A stretch of DNA of 64,000 nt from Sinorhizobium shofinae. Its GTDB lineage: Bacteria > Pseudomonadota > Alphaproteobacteria > Rhizobiales > Rhizobiaceae. The position numbers and the translations under genes are program-made. The notes under the pieces were generated by a model. The model ran no database searches and was not told the origin of the DNA. It saw only the letters and a list, made by a program, of their open reading frames with translations. The DNA lies in NCBI GenBank assembly GCA_001704765.1, contig MBFK01000115.1, positions 58,640 through 122,639 of the forward strand, read 5' to 3'. Every line of letters starts with the position of its first letter. The first letter of the stretch is position 1. Shown here piece after piece: positions 35,133-44,998 of this stretch.

Positions 35133-36080
35133 ATGACGTCCCGATACCTGCTCAACCGCATCGGCCAAGCCCTCCTTGTGCTATGGGCGGCTTTTACGGT
35201 CTCCTTCATTCTGCTGCAGGCAATGCCGGGAGATGCGATCCGCATCAAGTTCCAGAACCCGGAACTCGGCCTGACGCCGCAACAGATCGCCGATATCCGG
35301 GCGTCCTACGCGGCCGACAGTCCGCTCTGGCTGCAGTACATAGGCGCCATCGGCAACTTTCTGACCGGCAATTTCGGCTATTCCGTCCACGCCGGCGTGC
35401 CGGTAAGCGCCAGCCTTGCGGCCCATCTGCCGGTGACGCTGAAGCTCGCGACGCTTGGTTTCCTGCTTGCTTCAATCTTCGCCGTGGCAATCGCCTTTTT
35501 GTCGAGTCTCGCGCGCTTTGCCTGGCTTCGCTCCGCGATCCAGTCGATCCCGTCGCTCTTCGTCTCGGTCCCGACCTTCTGGCTCGGCATCATGCTGATC
35601 CAGATCTTCTCCTTCCGGCTGAAGCTCGTGCCGGTCATCAATCCAGGTCCGTGGCAGGAATTTCTCCTGCCCGTCATCACGTTGGCCGTGCCGATCTCCG
35701 CGCCGCTCGCCCAGGTACTGGTGCGCAACATCGACGACGTTCTGACCCGGCCCTTCGTGGCGGTGGCACGCGCCAAGGGGGCCGCACGCAACCGGGTTCT
35801 GTGGCGGCACGTCGCCAAGAACGCGCTCTTGCCGACACTGACGATTGCCGGCGTACTCTTCGGCGAGTTGATCGCTGGCGCGGTGGTGACAGAGACAGTG
35901 TTCGGCCTGAACGGCATCGGCGGCCTTACCGAGCGCGCCGTCGGCACTCAGGATGCCGCCGTGCTGCAGGCGATCGTCGTACTGTCGGCAGCTGCCTTCG
36001 TCATCATCAGCCTGATCGTGGATCTCCTCTATCCCATTCTCGATCCGCGCCTCAGGACAAATCCGGGAGCGGCGGCATGA
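35133..36080 (+). CDS. Peptide-type ABC transporter permease (DppB type)
   Basis: 315 residues from the ATG at 35133 (GCGAGGAAAACC upstream). The N-terminal helix is followed by a large periplasmic loop and five more helices. The DppB-type signature VARAKGAARNRVLWRHVAKNA is the ATPase-docking EAA loop. It overlaps the next permease by four bases (ATGA at 36077). Confidence 0.9.
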   Translation: MTSRYLLNRIGQALLVLWAAFTVSFILLQAMPGDAIRIKFQNPELGLTPQQIADIRASYAADSPLWLQYIGAIGNFLTGNFGYSVHAGVPVSASLAAHLPVTLKLATLGFLLASIFAVAIAFLSSLARFAWLRSAIQSIPSLFVSVPTFWLGIMLIQIFSFRLKLVPVINPGPWQEFLLPVITLAVPISAPLAQVLVRNIDDVLTRPFVAVARAKGAARNRVLWRHVAKNALLPTLTIAGVLFGELIAGAVVTETVFGLNGIGGLTERAVGTQDAAVLQAIVVLSAAAFVIISLIVDLLYPILDPRLRTNPGAAA

Positions 36081-36961
36081 CCAGCTTCGACACGATCCAC
36101 AGTGAAGCCGGCGCCGATCGGCATGCCAAACGAAGCTCAGCGAGAGATCGCCTCGACCGGCTTCAAAGACGCTTGCCGCCGGGCCGCGCACTCTCCTGGC
36201 TGATTCTTACCGTTGTCTTCTTCTGGGCCGTCGCTCCGGCTATTTTCACGACTTACAACCCCGTCGAGGGGATCGGCGGTGCGCAGCTCAAACGACCGGA
36301 TGCAGCCCATCTGCTCGGTACCGACGCACTGGGCCGAGATCTTTACGCTCGCATCGTTTACGGCGCCGTCCACTCGCTCACCGGTGCCTTTGTCGCCGTC
36401 GCCCTCGGGCTTGTCGTCGGCACGGCATTCGGCGTGGTGGCTGGCTCGGTTGGCAGAAGGCTTGACGATGCAATTATGCGCCTCGTCGACGTGCTCTTGT
36501 CGATCCCACCGCTCCTTCTCTCCCTCAGCATCATCATCCTGCTCGGCTTCGGCACGGTGAACGCGGCGATCGCCGTCGGCGTAACCTCAGTCGCTGGATT
36601 TGCCCGCCTCGCTCGATCCGAGGTCGTGCGGGTGCGCAGGAGCGACTATGTCGAAGCCGCGTTTGGCAGCGGAGGGACTTTCTGGGCGGTGCTCTGGCGG
36701 CATGTCCTACCAAACTCGCTAACCTCGGTCATCGCATTTGCGGCGCTCCAATTCGGCTCCGCTGTCCTGCAAATCTCGACGCTCGGCTTCCTCGGCTACG
36801 GCGCGCCGCCGCCGACACCGGAATGGGGGCTGCTGATCGCCGAAGGCCGCAACTACATCTCGACAGCCTGGTGGCTGACGACCGCACCCGGCATCGTCGT
36901 TGTCCTCGTTGTTCTCGCCGCCAATCGCGTCAGCCAATCCTTCGCAAAGGTGATCCCATGA
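36077..36961 (+). CDS. Peptide-type ABC transporter permease (DppC type)
   Basis: 294 residues from the ATG at 36077. The polar N-terminus is followed by helix 1 near residue 45, the conserved HLLGTDALGRDLYARIVYGA and the EAA loop VRRSDYVEAAFGSGGTFWAV. It overlaps both its neighbours by four bases. It pairs with the DppB-type subunit. Confidence 0.9.
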   Translation: MTSFDTIHSEAGADRHAKRSSARDRLDRLQRRLPPGRALSWLILTVVFFWAVAPAIFTTYNPVEGIGGAQLKRPDAAHLLGTDALGRDLYARIVYGAVHSLTGAFVAVALGLVVGTAFGVVAGSVGRRLDDAIMRLVDVLLSIPPLLLSLSIIILLGFGTVNAAIAVGVTSVAGFARLARSEVVRVRRSDYVEAAFGSGGTFWAVLWRHVLPNSLTSVIAFAALQFGSAVLQISTLGFLGYGAPPPTPEWGLLIAEGRNYISTAWWLTTAPGIVVVLVVLAANRVSQSFAKVIP

Positions 36962-38610
36962 CCGTCCTGACCGATCCGCGTGTCCCGGTGCTGGAGGTCT
37001 CGGACCTCGCCATCTCCTATCACGACGGCGCGCACTACCATGAAGTGGTTCACGGCGTCAGCTTCCGGGTAGAGCCCGGCGAGGTCGTCGCGCTCGTCGG
37101 CGAATCCGGCTCCGGCAAGACGACGACGGCGCAGTCCATCATCGGGCTCCTTGCTGCCAACGGCCGCGTCGATCGGGGCACCATAAGGCTGAATGGCACG
37201 GATATATCGCGCTGGTCCGACAAACAACTCGACACGATCCGCGGTGCCAGGATCAGCCTTGTTCCCCAGGATCCGGGCAGCTCCCTCAATCCCGTCAAGA
37301 CCATCGGCGCACAGGTCGGCGAGATCCTGGCGATCCATGGCAAGTTGCGCGGCAAAGATCGCGAGCGGCAAGTCGTCACGCTGCTCGAGCGCGTTGGTCT
37401 TTCGGAACCCGAACTGCGAGCCCGGCAATTTCCGCACGAGCTCTCCGGCGGCATGCGCCAGCGGGTGCTGATCGCCATCGCCATCGCGCTGAAACCCCAG
37501 CTGATTATCGCCGATGAGCCGACGAGCGCTCTCGATGTGACGGTGCAGAAGCGCATCCTCGATCTGATCGACGAGTTGCGAAGGGAATTCAGTACGGCGG
37601 TGCTGCTGGTGACCCACGACCTTGGGATTGCAGCCGATCGCGCCGATCGCGTTGTCGTGCTGCAGGGCGGGCATGTTCAGGAGGAGGGGAGGGCGATCGA
37701 CGTTCTGGCCTCGCCACGCAGCGCCTACACGCGCCAATTGATCGCCAATGCGCCATCTCTGGCGCGGTTGGTGACGCGCATGCCGGCGACTGCCCGCCCT
37801 CCGGTCGGCGCCGCGGCCGCCGAAGATATCGTCGTCGTCGAGCAACTTGTCCAGGAATTCCCGCGGCCGGGCTTGAGGGAAGCGCCGTTGCGCGCCGTCG
37901 ACAACGTTTCGTTCCGCGTTCGGAGAGGTACGACCCACGCCATTGTCGGCGAATCCGGCTCCGGTAAGACGACGACCATCAGGGCGGTGGTCGGCTTCCA
38001 GAAGCCGACTTCCGGCAGGATTCGCGTCGACGGTAGGGAGCTTGCAGCACTCAATGGCGAGGCTCTGCGCCAGTTCAGACGCAGGATCCAACTCGTCTAT
38101 CAGAATCCCAGCGCCTCCCTCGATCCGCGCCAGACGATCTTCGATATCATCGAGGAGCCGCTGCTCAATTTCGGCGCCGTGACGCGACCGGAGCGCCGCG
38201 AGAGGGTCATGTCCATTCTGTCGCGCGTGGGCCTCCCGGAAGCGACGGCTCTACGCCGGCCGCACGCGTTCTCCGGCGGCCAGCGGCAACGTGTCGCCAT
38301 CGCCCGCGCTCTGATCCTCGAGCCGCAAGTGGTGGTCCTGGACGAGGCCGTGTCGGCTCTCGACGTGACGGTTCAGGCCCGGATCCTCGACCTGCTCGAC
38401 GAACTGCAGCAGGACCTCGCGCTCACCTATCTCTTTGTCTCGCATGACCTCGCGGTTGTCCGGCAGATCGCCGACACCGTCTCGGTCCTGCGGGGCGGGC
38501 GGCTGGTTGACGAGGGGCCAGTCGCCCAAGTCTTCGAACGCCCTGGCAGCGACTATACCCGCGAACTCATCAATGCCATTCCCGGCCGGACGCATCCGGC
38601 CTTCGCGTGA
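36958..38610 (+). CDS. Peptide-type ABC transporter ATPase, fused DppD-DppF
   Basis: 550 residues with two complete ABC domains in one chain. Domain 1 has GESGSGKTTT, LSGGMRQRVLIA and ADEPTSALD; domain 2 (from about 300) has GESGSGKTTT, FSGGQRQRVAIARAL and LDEAVSALD, with Ala in place of the usual Pro after the catalytic Glu. Such fusions replace the separate D and F subunits of Dpp/Opp systems. The start at 36958 overlaps the stop of the DppC-type gene. Confidence 0.92.
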   Translation: MTVLTDPRVPVLEVSDLAISYHDGAHYHEVVHGVSFRVEPGEVVALVGESGSGKTTTAQSIIGLLAANGRVDRGTIRLNGTDISRWSDKQLDTIRGARISLVPQDPGSSLNPVKTIGAQVGEILAIHGKLRGKDRERQVVTLLERVGLSEPELRARQFPHELSGGMRQRVLIAIAIALKPQLIIADEPTSALDVTVQKRILDLIDELRREFSTAVLLVTHDLGIAADRADRVVVLQGGHVQEEGRAIDVLASPRSAYTRQLIANAPSLARLVTRMPATARPPVGAAAAEDIVVVEQLVQEFPRPGLREAPLRAVDNVSFRVRRGTTHAIVGESGSGKTTTIRAVVGFQKPTSGRIRVDGRELAALNGEALRQFRRRIQLVYQNPSASLDPRQTIFDIIEEPLLNFGAVTRPERRERVMSILSRVGLPEATALRRPHAFSGGQRQRVAIARALILEPQVVVLDEAVSALDVTVQARILDLLDELQQDLALTYLFVSHDLAVVRQIADTVSVLRGGRLVDEGPVAQVFERPGSDYTRELINAIPGRTHPAFA

Positions 38611-38632
38611 TGCAACGATCGACAGGAAAGCC

Positions 38633-39679
38633 ATGACAGAGACAACAACCCGCAAGCGGCTCGGCTTCTTCACGCGTCTGCTGGACGACGCGACAGCGGG
38701 CGTTCGCTACCGGCTGGCGGCCGAGCAGATCGCCCAGGCGGAACGCTTCGGCTTCGACAGTGCCTGGGTGGCACAGCATCATTTCCATGCGGACGAGGGC
38801 GGCCTGCCGGCGCCGCTCGTCTTCCTCGCCCATGTCGCCGCGCAAACGTCGCGCATTCGGCTCGGCACCGGCGTCATCACGCTGCCGCTCGAAAATCCGA
38901 TCCGCGTCGCCGAGGATACGGCCGTGCTCGATCTTCTTTCTCGGGGACGGCTGGAAGTCGGCTTCGGGACCGGCGGTACGCCATCCTCGTTCACCGCCTT
39001 CGGCCTTGAAAGCAGCGCGCGCGGCGAGATTTTTACGCGGCACCTGAAGATCGTTCTCGATGCCTGGGCCGGACGAAGTCTCGAAGGCGGCGACAGGCTC
39101 TATCCCGCCGCACCCGACCTCGTCGACCGTATCTGGCAGGCGACCTTCTCGGTGGCGGGCGGTGAAAGGGCGGGGAGGGCCGGCGACGGGCTGATGTTGT
39201 CGCGCACGCAACCGAGACCTGTCGACCGGCTCGACGCCTCGCTCGCCGATCTGCAGAACCCGATCATCGACGCCTATCTCGCGGCGCTTCCCGCGGGGCG
39301 GGCGCCGCGCATCCTCGGCTCTCGCAGCCTGTTCGTCGCCGACAGCCGGGCGGAAGCACTGCGGTTCGCCGAGCAGGGGCTTCGCCGCGGTGCTGAAAGA
39401 TTGATCGCCGCCGGCCACAAGGTCGAAGGCGATACGCTCGCCGATCTCATCCGCGCCTTCGACGTCCATGTGGGCACGGCAGACGACGTCATCGCAAGCC
39501 TTGCGGCGGACGCGACGCTGGATCGGGTGACGGATCTCGTCTTCCAGGTCCATTCGGTCGATCCGCCGCATGCCCTGATCCTCCATTCGATCGAGTCGAT
39601 TTCCACCAAGGTCGCCCCGGCACTGGGCTGGGTTCCGGAGCGCCCGGCCGAGACGAGGCGGATCGGCGCCGTCGGCTGA
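38633..39679 (+). CDS. Luciferase-like FMN-dependent monooxygenase (KPN_01858-like)
   Basis: 348 residues, TIM barrel of the LLM family: FDSAWVAQHHFHADEGG, GTGVITLPLENPIRVAEDTAVLDLLSRGR split by the FMN-binding strands. The start ATG at 38633 follows ACAGGAAAGCC. From memory it matches the KPN_01858 family, which goes together with the CMD and AhpD-like proteins encoded downstream and a peptide-type transporter. It would oxidise an imported small molecule using reduced FMN. The substrate is unknown; sulphonates or other organosulphur compounds are usual for LLM enzymes. Confidence 0.85.
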   Translation: MTETTTRKRLGFFTRLLDDATAGVRYRLAAEQIAQAERFGFDSAWVAQHHFHADEGGLPAPLVFLAHVAAQTSRIRLGTGVITLPLENPIRVAEDTAVLDLLSRGRLEVGFGTGGTPSSFTAFGLESSARGEIFTRHLKIVLDAWAGRSLEGGDRLYPAAPDLVDRIWQATFSVAGGERAGRAGDGLMLSRTQPRPVDRLDASLADLQNPIIDAYLAALPAGRAPRILGSRSLFVADSRAEALRFAEQGLRRGAERLIAAGHKVEGDTLADLIRAFDVHVGTADDVIASLAADATLDRVTDLVFQVHSVDPPHALILHSIESISTKVAPALGWVPERPAETRRIGAVG

Positions 39680-39742
39680 GAAGCCGCTCAATCGGTCGGA
39701 AAAAATCCGGCCGCCGAAAAATGCAAGGAAGGAGACTATCCC

Positions 39743-40360
39743 ATGAGCATTTCCACACCCGACATCATCGATCTTCTCGCCGGGGTGAAACCTGGCTCGG
39801 TCCTAGACCGCGTCCGCGCTCAACGGCCGCAGACGCGGGAGCAGTCGCAGAAAAGCTATCTCGCTCTCTTTCAGCCGAGCGCTTCCGGTGACGCCTCTCT
39901 GGAGGAGCGTCATGTCGTGGCAAGCTTCGTTGCCGGGCTCCATCGGTACTCGGACGCCTTCGAGTTCTACGCTGCCCCTCTGGAGGATCAGACTGACGAA
40001 GGGCGGCTCCTCGAAACTCTGAAGGCGGAGATCGGCGCTGCACAAGCCGTAGGGCCCTACGGACACCATCCCGGCGGTCCGTTGACCGCTGAGGACAAGC
40101 CAGGTTCGACCTACCGCGTGTCCGACGCCGGTCGTGAAGCGCTTGGACCGCGCCTCGCCGCTGCGCTTGAACACGCGCACCTTCTCGTTTTCCATCCGCG
40201 CGACGCGAACCCTAGGGCCTTGCAGGCGCTTTTCGATGCGGGCTGGACGACAACCGGCGTCGTGACGCTGTCGCAGCTCATTTCCTTCGTCGCATTCCAG
40301 GTCAGGGTCATTGCGGGTCTGGCGGTTCTCGCTTCGGCGACGAAACGTGCAGTCGCTTGA
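39743..40360 (+). CDS. CMD-domain protein (Avi_7170-like)
   Basis: 205 residues, all-helical carboxymuconolactone-decarboxylase-like fold. It lacks the CxxC redox pair of AhpD, so it is not an alkylhydroperoxidase by itself. It precedes the AhpD-like gene by 18 bp and probably forms a two-component complex with it. Ribosome site AAGGAGAC before the ATG. The family is known mainly from this conserved neighbourhood. Confidence 0.82.
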   Translation: MSISTPDIIDLLAGVKPGSVLDRVRAQRPQTREQSQKSYLALFQPSASGDASLEERHVVASFVAGLHRYSDAFEFYAAPLEDQTDEGRLLETLKAEIGAAQAVGPYGHHPGGPLTAEDKPGSTYRVSDAGREALGPRLAAALEHAHLLVFHPRDANPRALQALFDAGWTTTGVVTLSQLISFVAFQVRVIAGLAVLASATKRAVA

Positions 40361-40378
40361 GCAGAGGAGGGCAAGCCC

Positions 40379-40981
40379 ATGGCAGAGAATATTATCGCCG
40401 TTCCCGTGCAGAATCCGCCGGCTGTTTTCACGCAGGAGGAAATCGGCTGGACGCCGTGGATCGAACCGCTCTCCGAAGGCGAATTGACCGAGCGGCACTA
40501 TGCCGGGTTGGTCGAGGAGGCGAGGGCGAAGTCAGCCTATTTCCGGCTTCTGGTTCGCGATCCGGAAGTGCTGGAGGCGCGCACCAAGCTGGACAAGGAC
40601 GTGTTCTACAACACGAGGACCGGACTGCCGCGGGTCGAGCGGGAACTTGCCGCGACCGCGGCCTCGCGCTTCAACGGCTGCATTTACTGCGCTTCGGTGC
40701 ACTCGCGCTTGGCCGCTCATCATTCGAGGCGGAAGCAGGACGTCCAACGATTGCTGGACGACGGTAGCGAGGCGGATCTCGGCGAGCGCTGGAATGCGCT
40801 CGTCGCGGCTTCAGTGGCGCTCACCGCCACGCCGCCCGTCTTTGATAACAGCCACGTCGAACGGCTGAGCGCCGCGGGCCTTGACGAACTCGAGATCGCC
40901 GACGTCATCCACGGCGCGGCCTTCTTCAACTGGGCCAACCGTTTGATGCTGTCGCTCGGGGAACCGACCCCGGCCCAATAG
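40379..40981 (+). CDS. AhpD-like alkylhydroperoxidase-domain protein (Avi_7169-like)
   Basis: 200 residues. The CMD core contains the redox motif CIYCASVH (CxxCxxxH) near residue 100, as in AhpD and related peroxidases. It would reduce a peroxide or handle the oxidised product of the monooxygenase. It ends the operon 33425-40981. Confidence 0.85.
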   Translation: MAENIIAVPVQNPPAVFTQEEIGWTPWIEPLSEGELTERHYAGLVEEARAKSAYFRLLVRDPEVLEARTKLDKDVFYNTRTGLPRVERELAATAASRFNGCIYCASVHSRLAAHHSRRKQDVQRLLDDGSEADLGERWNALVAASVALTATPPVFDNSHVERLSAAGLDELEIADVIHGAAFFNWANRLMLSLGEPTPAQ

Positions 40982-41072
40982 TGCAGGGCGCCCGGCATGC
41001 CGACGGCTGCCGGCGTACCTCTTTCCCATTGCCCGGCCAAAACCTGCCGAATTAGGCGCTTCGCGGACCGCC

Positions 41073-42854
41073 ATGTTATCATCCCCGCTTCCTGGGGCCG
41101 TGCAGCGGAACAGCGAAATGCAGCGGAAGCTGGCTGCCATTCTGGTCGGCGATTTTGTCGCCTCCACGTCTGCGATGGAGCACGACGAGGAGCAGACCAT
41201 CGCTCGCGTGGTCGATTGCATGGCCATCATTGCAGAGATCGTTACGCGCTTCGAGGGCAGGGTCTTCAATACGGCAGGCGATGCGATCCTCGCGGAATTC
41301 TCCAGTCCTGTAAACGCGCTCCGCGCCGCCATGGAGATGCGCGGCGCGATTGGAGCCGTGCCACGAACCTCTTCGCAGGACATGCGCTTCGGCCTGCACC
41401 TTGCCGACGTGGTCGTTGTCGGCAACGACCTGCGCGGTGATGGCGTCAATGTTGCCGCACGGATAGAGGCTTCAGCCGAGCCGGGGCAAATCGAGGTTTC
41501 GGGGCCGCTCTATGACCATGTTCGCCGGGTCTCGCCCTGCGCGTTCGAAGCGGTCGGCGAGCGACAGTTGAAGGGTGTGTCCGAACCCGTTCGAATTTAC
41601 CGGGTCGGGGCGGCAATGGACCGTCACCGCTTCCAAATAGCGCCCACCCGTACCGCGCCGCCCTTGTCGGTCCGGCCGAATTCCGTTGTGGTGACGCCAT
41701 TCTCTACGGCATCGGCCACCGACCAGGACCAGACCTTTCTCGCCGAAGGGATGACGGATGACCTCACGCTCGAGCTCAGTCGACTGAAGAGCCTGTTCGT
41801 CACGTCGAGATCTGCGTCAAGCGTGCTCCGAACTGCAGATCCTGTCGAAATCGGCAAGGTGCTCGGCGTGCGCTATGTGGTCGCCGGCTCGGTGCGCAAG
41901 ACCAGCGCCCAGGTGCGCGTCAATATCGCTCTTATCGAAACGGGGCAGGCGCATTTGCTCTGGTCCGATCGCATTCAGCGTCCCTTCGCAGAGGTCCTCG
42001 ACATCATGGACGAGATCACTGCGCGCGTCGCCGCGACCGTTTCCGGTCGGATCGAGCAGTCGGAGCTCGCTGCGGCCCGCCTGAAACGGCCGGAGAGCAT
42101 GTCTGCCTATGAGCATTATCTCAGAGGTCTCGATCATCATCGGCTGGCGGGCGTCGCTGACCTGCATGTGCATGAAGCGATGCGCTGGTTCGAGAAGGCG
42201 ATGCAGGCGGATCCGGGCTTCGGACGTCCCTTCGCCATGCACGTCTGCTCGTGGAGCTCGCTGCCGAGTTTTGATCTCGATGCCGGCGAACGGCAGACGG
42301 CCCATGCATTGGAGCTTGATCCCACCGATCCGGAAGGCCACCGCATAATGGGCGCAATCAAGATGAAGCGTGGCGATTTCGTTGCCTCGCGCTTTCACCA
42401 TGAACGCGCGATCGAACTGGCGCCCAACGACGCCTATACGATCGGTCGCTGCGCAGCTTTCTACCTGTTCGCCGGTGAGCCGTTGCGGGCGCTCGAACTC
42501 CTGGATCGCGCCGAAATGTTGGATCCGTTTCTTCCGGTCTGGATCACCGAGGAACGGGTAGCGTCCCTTTACGTGCTCGATCGTTTCGAGGAGATGTTCG
42601 AGGTTGCTCACAAGCTGCCGTTCCAGACTCGGCGCACCTACCTGTATCGGGTCGCGGCGCGCATGGCCCGCGGTGACGTCGGGCGCGCCGGTGAACTCGT
42701 TGCGCAGGCGCTCTCCCTCGACCCCATGTTGTCGGCCGAGTATCTGGTTGGCCAGGAGCATTTCAAAGATCGCGCGATCCTGGAGGCGCTGGTGGAACGA
42801 ACCCGCGCCGCCGGCCTGCCCGCATCGCGTGACGCAGCCGCCTGCGCTGCCTGA
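41073..42854 (+). CDS. Class III adenylate cyclase with TolB-like and TPR regions
   Basis: 593 residues. The N-terminal cyclase catalytic domain (about 17-180) has the metal-binding Asp residues D27 (GDFV) and D70 (TAGDAILAEF), and GVNVAARIE for dimer/ATP contacts. A TolB-like segment follows (about 200-320; VVVTPF, FLAEGMTDDLTLELSRL), then several TPR-like repeats (355-560). No membrane helix. Rhizobia carry many such soluble cyclases, mostly with unknown signals. An ATG at 41118 (MQRKLAAIL) is an alternative start; neither has a strong ribosome site. Confidence 0.87.
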   Translation: MLSSPLPGAVQRNSEMQRKLAAILVGDFVASTSAMEHDEEQTIARVVDCMAIIAEIVTRFEGRVFNTAGDAILAEFSSPVNALRAAMEMRGAIGAVPRTSSQDMRFGLHLADVVVVGNDLRGDGVNVAARIEASAEPGQIEVSGPLYDHVRRVSPCAFEAVGERQLKGVSEPVRIYRVGAAMDRHRFQIAPTRTAPPLSVRPNSVVVTPFSTASATDQDQTFLAEGMTDDLTLELSRLKSLFVTSRSASSVLRTADPVEIGKVLGVRYVVAGSVRKTSAQVRVNIALIETGQAHLLWSDRIQRPFAEVLDIMDEITARVAATVSGRIEQSELAAARLKRPESMSAYEHYLRGLDHHRLAGVADLHVHEAMRWFEKAMQADPGFGRPFAMHVCSWSSLPSFDLDAGERQTAHALELDPTDPEGHRIMGAIKMKRGDFVASRFHHERAIELAPNDAYTIGRCAAFYLFAGEPLRALELLDRAEMLDPFLPVWITEERVASLYVLDRFEEMFEVAHKLPFQTRRTYLYRVAARMARGDVGRAGELVAQALSLDPMLSAEYLVGQEHFKDRAILEALVERTRAAGLPASRDAAACAA

Positions 42855-42920
42855 AACGGCGATCTGGTTCTCAGCGTGGCGGCCTCGCGGGCGTGAGTTG
42901 AGGACCGCGGCAATCCAGGC

Positions 42921-44927
42921 CTACCCCGCATTCTGGTCGGCGGCGTCCGCTTTTTCCACTGACGAGCTCTTCCGCCTGCGCGCCTGGTGGCGACGGGCAA
43001 TCTTCGCGCGCACCGCCTTCAACGGTCGGGCGACCTCGTCGGAAAGCGCCTCTCGGACTGCCTCGGCGATCACAGGGACCACAAAATCAGCCTGCAACTC
43101 TTCAACCAAGTCGGCCCTTGACGCGCCGTCCTCCTGCCAGAGCACGATGCCGATGCGCGCCGTCGGCGCGAGGCGCTTCAGTCGGCGCACGATGAACTTG
43201 GCATGACGCAGCGAATCTTGATCGAGAAAGCTCACAAGGATCGCGTTGCGCCCTGCGAAGGGAAGCGTTCGGATAGTGCCGGGTTTCAATTCCTTGTAAC
43301 TCGCAGAGGCCACTTCCGCCCCTTGGATCCAGATCACCTGGGCAAGCATGGAGGCCGTCACATCGTCGAGATCGCCTCGCCCGCCGATGCAGAGGACGGA
43401 CTTTCCATCTCCGAGGGGCAAGTCATAGTCGTCGGTCTCTACGTCTCCATCGCCGGTCTCTTCGTCGGCGTCTTCCTCTTCTTCTTCCTCTTCGCTGGCG
43501 ATTTCCTCGAGATTGGCGACGAGCGTGCGCGCGCTCTGGGCAATCTGCCCCACTTGCGCATCGGTCAGCGCGCCGCGAGCGCGGTCGTGTTCTGCGAGCA
43601 ACATGGCCGGAATCGCGACCGCGTCATAGAATTCGACGAGGTATTTCTCCTCGAGCATTTCCTCGGCATTGTCGGTGGCCTCATCCGGATCGCCGGCCAG
43701 CAAGCGTTGATAGAGCCGCTCCTTGGGATCGAGCACCGGCTCGTTGCCCAACAGGATTTCGAGGAACTCGAATTGGGGGACATGGCGGCCGAGCACCACG
43801 AGGCAAACCGTCAGCGGCGTCGACAGAACCAGTCCGACCGGCCCCCAGAGCCAGGCCCAGAAAATTGCAGCGACGATGATCGCAAGCGGCGAAAGGCCGG
43901 TCCGCGAACCGTAAAGCCAGGGCTCGACGACGTTGTTGCTGAGGAGTTCCAGGACAATGAACAGCGCCGCCGTCCAGACCAGCAGGCTCCAACCCGGAGC
44001 CGCAGCGAATGCGAGAAACAGGGGAAGGACGGCCGCGATGACGGGGCCGATATAGGGGACGAAGCGCAATACGATGGCGAGCATTCCCCAGAGGATCGCG
44101 TTGGGTATGCCGAGCAACCAGAGGCCGATGGCAAGCGGTATCCCGTAGGTGATGTTCACCACCAACTGCATGAGCAGATACTGGCCGACCCGTGCGCCGG
44201 CATCTTGCAGAGCATCGGTCGTGCGGTGCAGGTCGCCATAGCCGACCAGCCGGATGAAGCGGTCGCGCAGTTCCTCCCTTTCGAAGAGCATGAAGATGAC
44301 GACGACAATGACGAGACCGGACGTGGCCAAAGGCCCAAGCAGGGGATCGATGATATTCCGCAACGTTTCGATCGGACGCTCAGGCGAAAAAATCTCCACG
44401 AGAAGCGGTTTCTGCTCGGGCTCCGGTTCGGGCGAGATGCTGGCTTCGGGCTTGGGGCGACTGATTTCGGTACTGATCCTTTCCACGACGCGGCTGAGGC
44501 GTTCCAAGATCTGGCTTTCCGATCCCGCCTCCTTCAGAACCCTTATCTTCTCGATGATGTTGTACTGGTAGGTGGGGAGATTCTGCGCCACTTCGCTGAC
44601 CTGCACGGCCAGGATGGCGCTAAATGCGGAGAGGAACAGAAAGGCTGTCGCGACCGTGCCGATCACTGCGACCGAGCGCGGCAAACCCGCTCGCCGAAGC
44701 CTCGAAACCACGGGCGCCAGCGCGAAGGTGAGCAGGATGGCGATCGCCAGTGGGAGAAATACTTCGCTGGCGAAATAGAGAACAGCGACCGTCGCCGCCG
44801 TCGCGGCAAGCGTCGGAAGCCGGGAGGGCTGAGCAATTGCTGCCGGTCCCGGCGCGAATGCGATCCGCATCGGTCCGCCGGTGGCTTTGGCCTGATCCTG
44901 GTCAGCTCTCCGCGAAAACCTCAGCAT
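42921..44927 (-). CDS. AI-2E-family transporter with long acidic C-terminal extension
   Basis: 668 residues. The membrane part (about 38-385) has the eight-helix AI-2E/PerM pattern, with FVPYIGPVIAAVLPLFLAF and NNVVEPWLYG. The family usually ends near residue 370-400. Here some 280 further residues follow, with an acidic run of consecutive Glu at about 478-485 and then a Rossmann/B12-binding-like part (SVLCIGGRGDLDD...ARIGIVLWQEDG, 508-600) and a basic tail. The extension is probably cytoplasmic and regulatory. The family exports small molecules or ions; AI-2 itself is not implied. Confidence 0.85.
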   Translation of the reverse strand: MLRFSRRADQDQAKATGGPMRIAFAPGPAAIAQPSRLPTLAATAATVAVLYFASEVFLPLAIAILLTFALAPVVSRLRRAGLPRSVAVIGTVATAFLFLSAFSAILAVQVSEVAQNLPTYQYNIIEKIRVLKEAGSESQILERLSRVVERISTEISRPKPEASISPEPEPEQKPLLVEIFSPERPIETLRNIIDPLLGPLATSGLVIVVVIFMLFEREELRDRFIRLVGYGDLHRTTDALQDAGARVGQYLLMQLVVNITYGIPLAIGLWLLGIPNAILWGMLAIVLRFVPYIGPVIAAVLPLFLAFAAAPGWSLLVWTAALFIVLELLSNNVVEPWLYGSRTGLSPLAIIVAAIFWAWLWGPVGLVLSTPLTVCLVVLGRHVPQFEFLEILLGNEPVLDPKERLYQRLLAGDPDEATDNAEEMLEEKYLVEFYDAVAIPAMLLAEHDRARGALTDAQVGQIAQSARTLVANLEEIASEEEEEEEDADEETGDGDVETDDYDLPLGDGKSVLCIGGRGDLDDVTASMLAQVIWIQGAEVASASYKELKPGTIRTLPFAGRNAILVSFLDQDSLRHAKFIVRRLKRLAPTARIGIVLWQEDGASRADLVEELQADFVVPVIAEAVREALSDEVARPLKAVRAKIARRHQARRRKSSSVEKADAADQNAG

Positions 44928-44998
44928 CTTATCCCCTGTGCCCCGACGCCTTCAGACCTCTCTTGTGCCTTTCCGAAGGGTTTGGGGCAAGATGAGGC

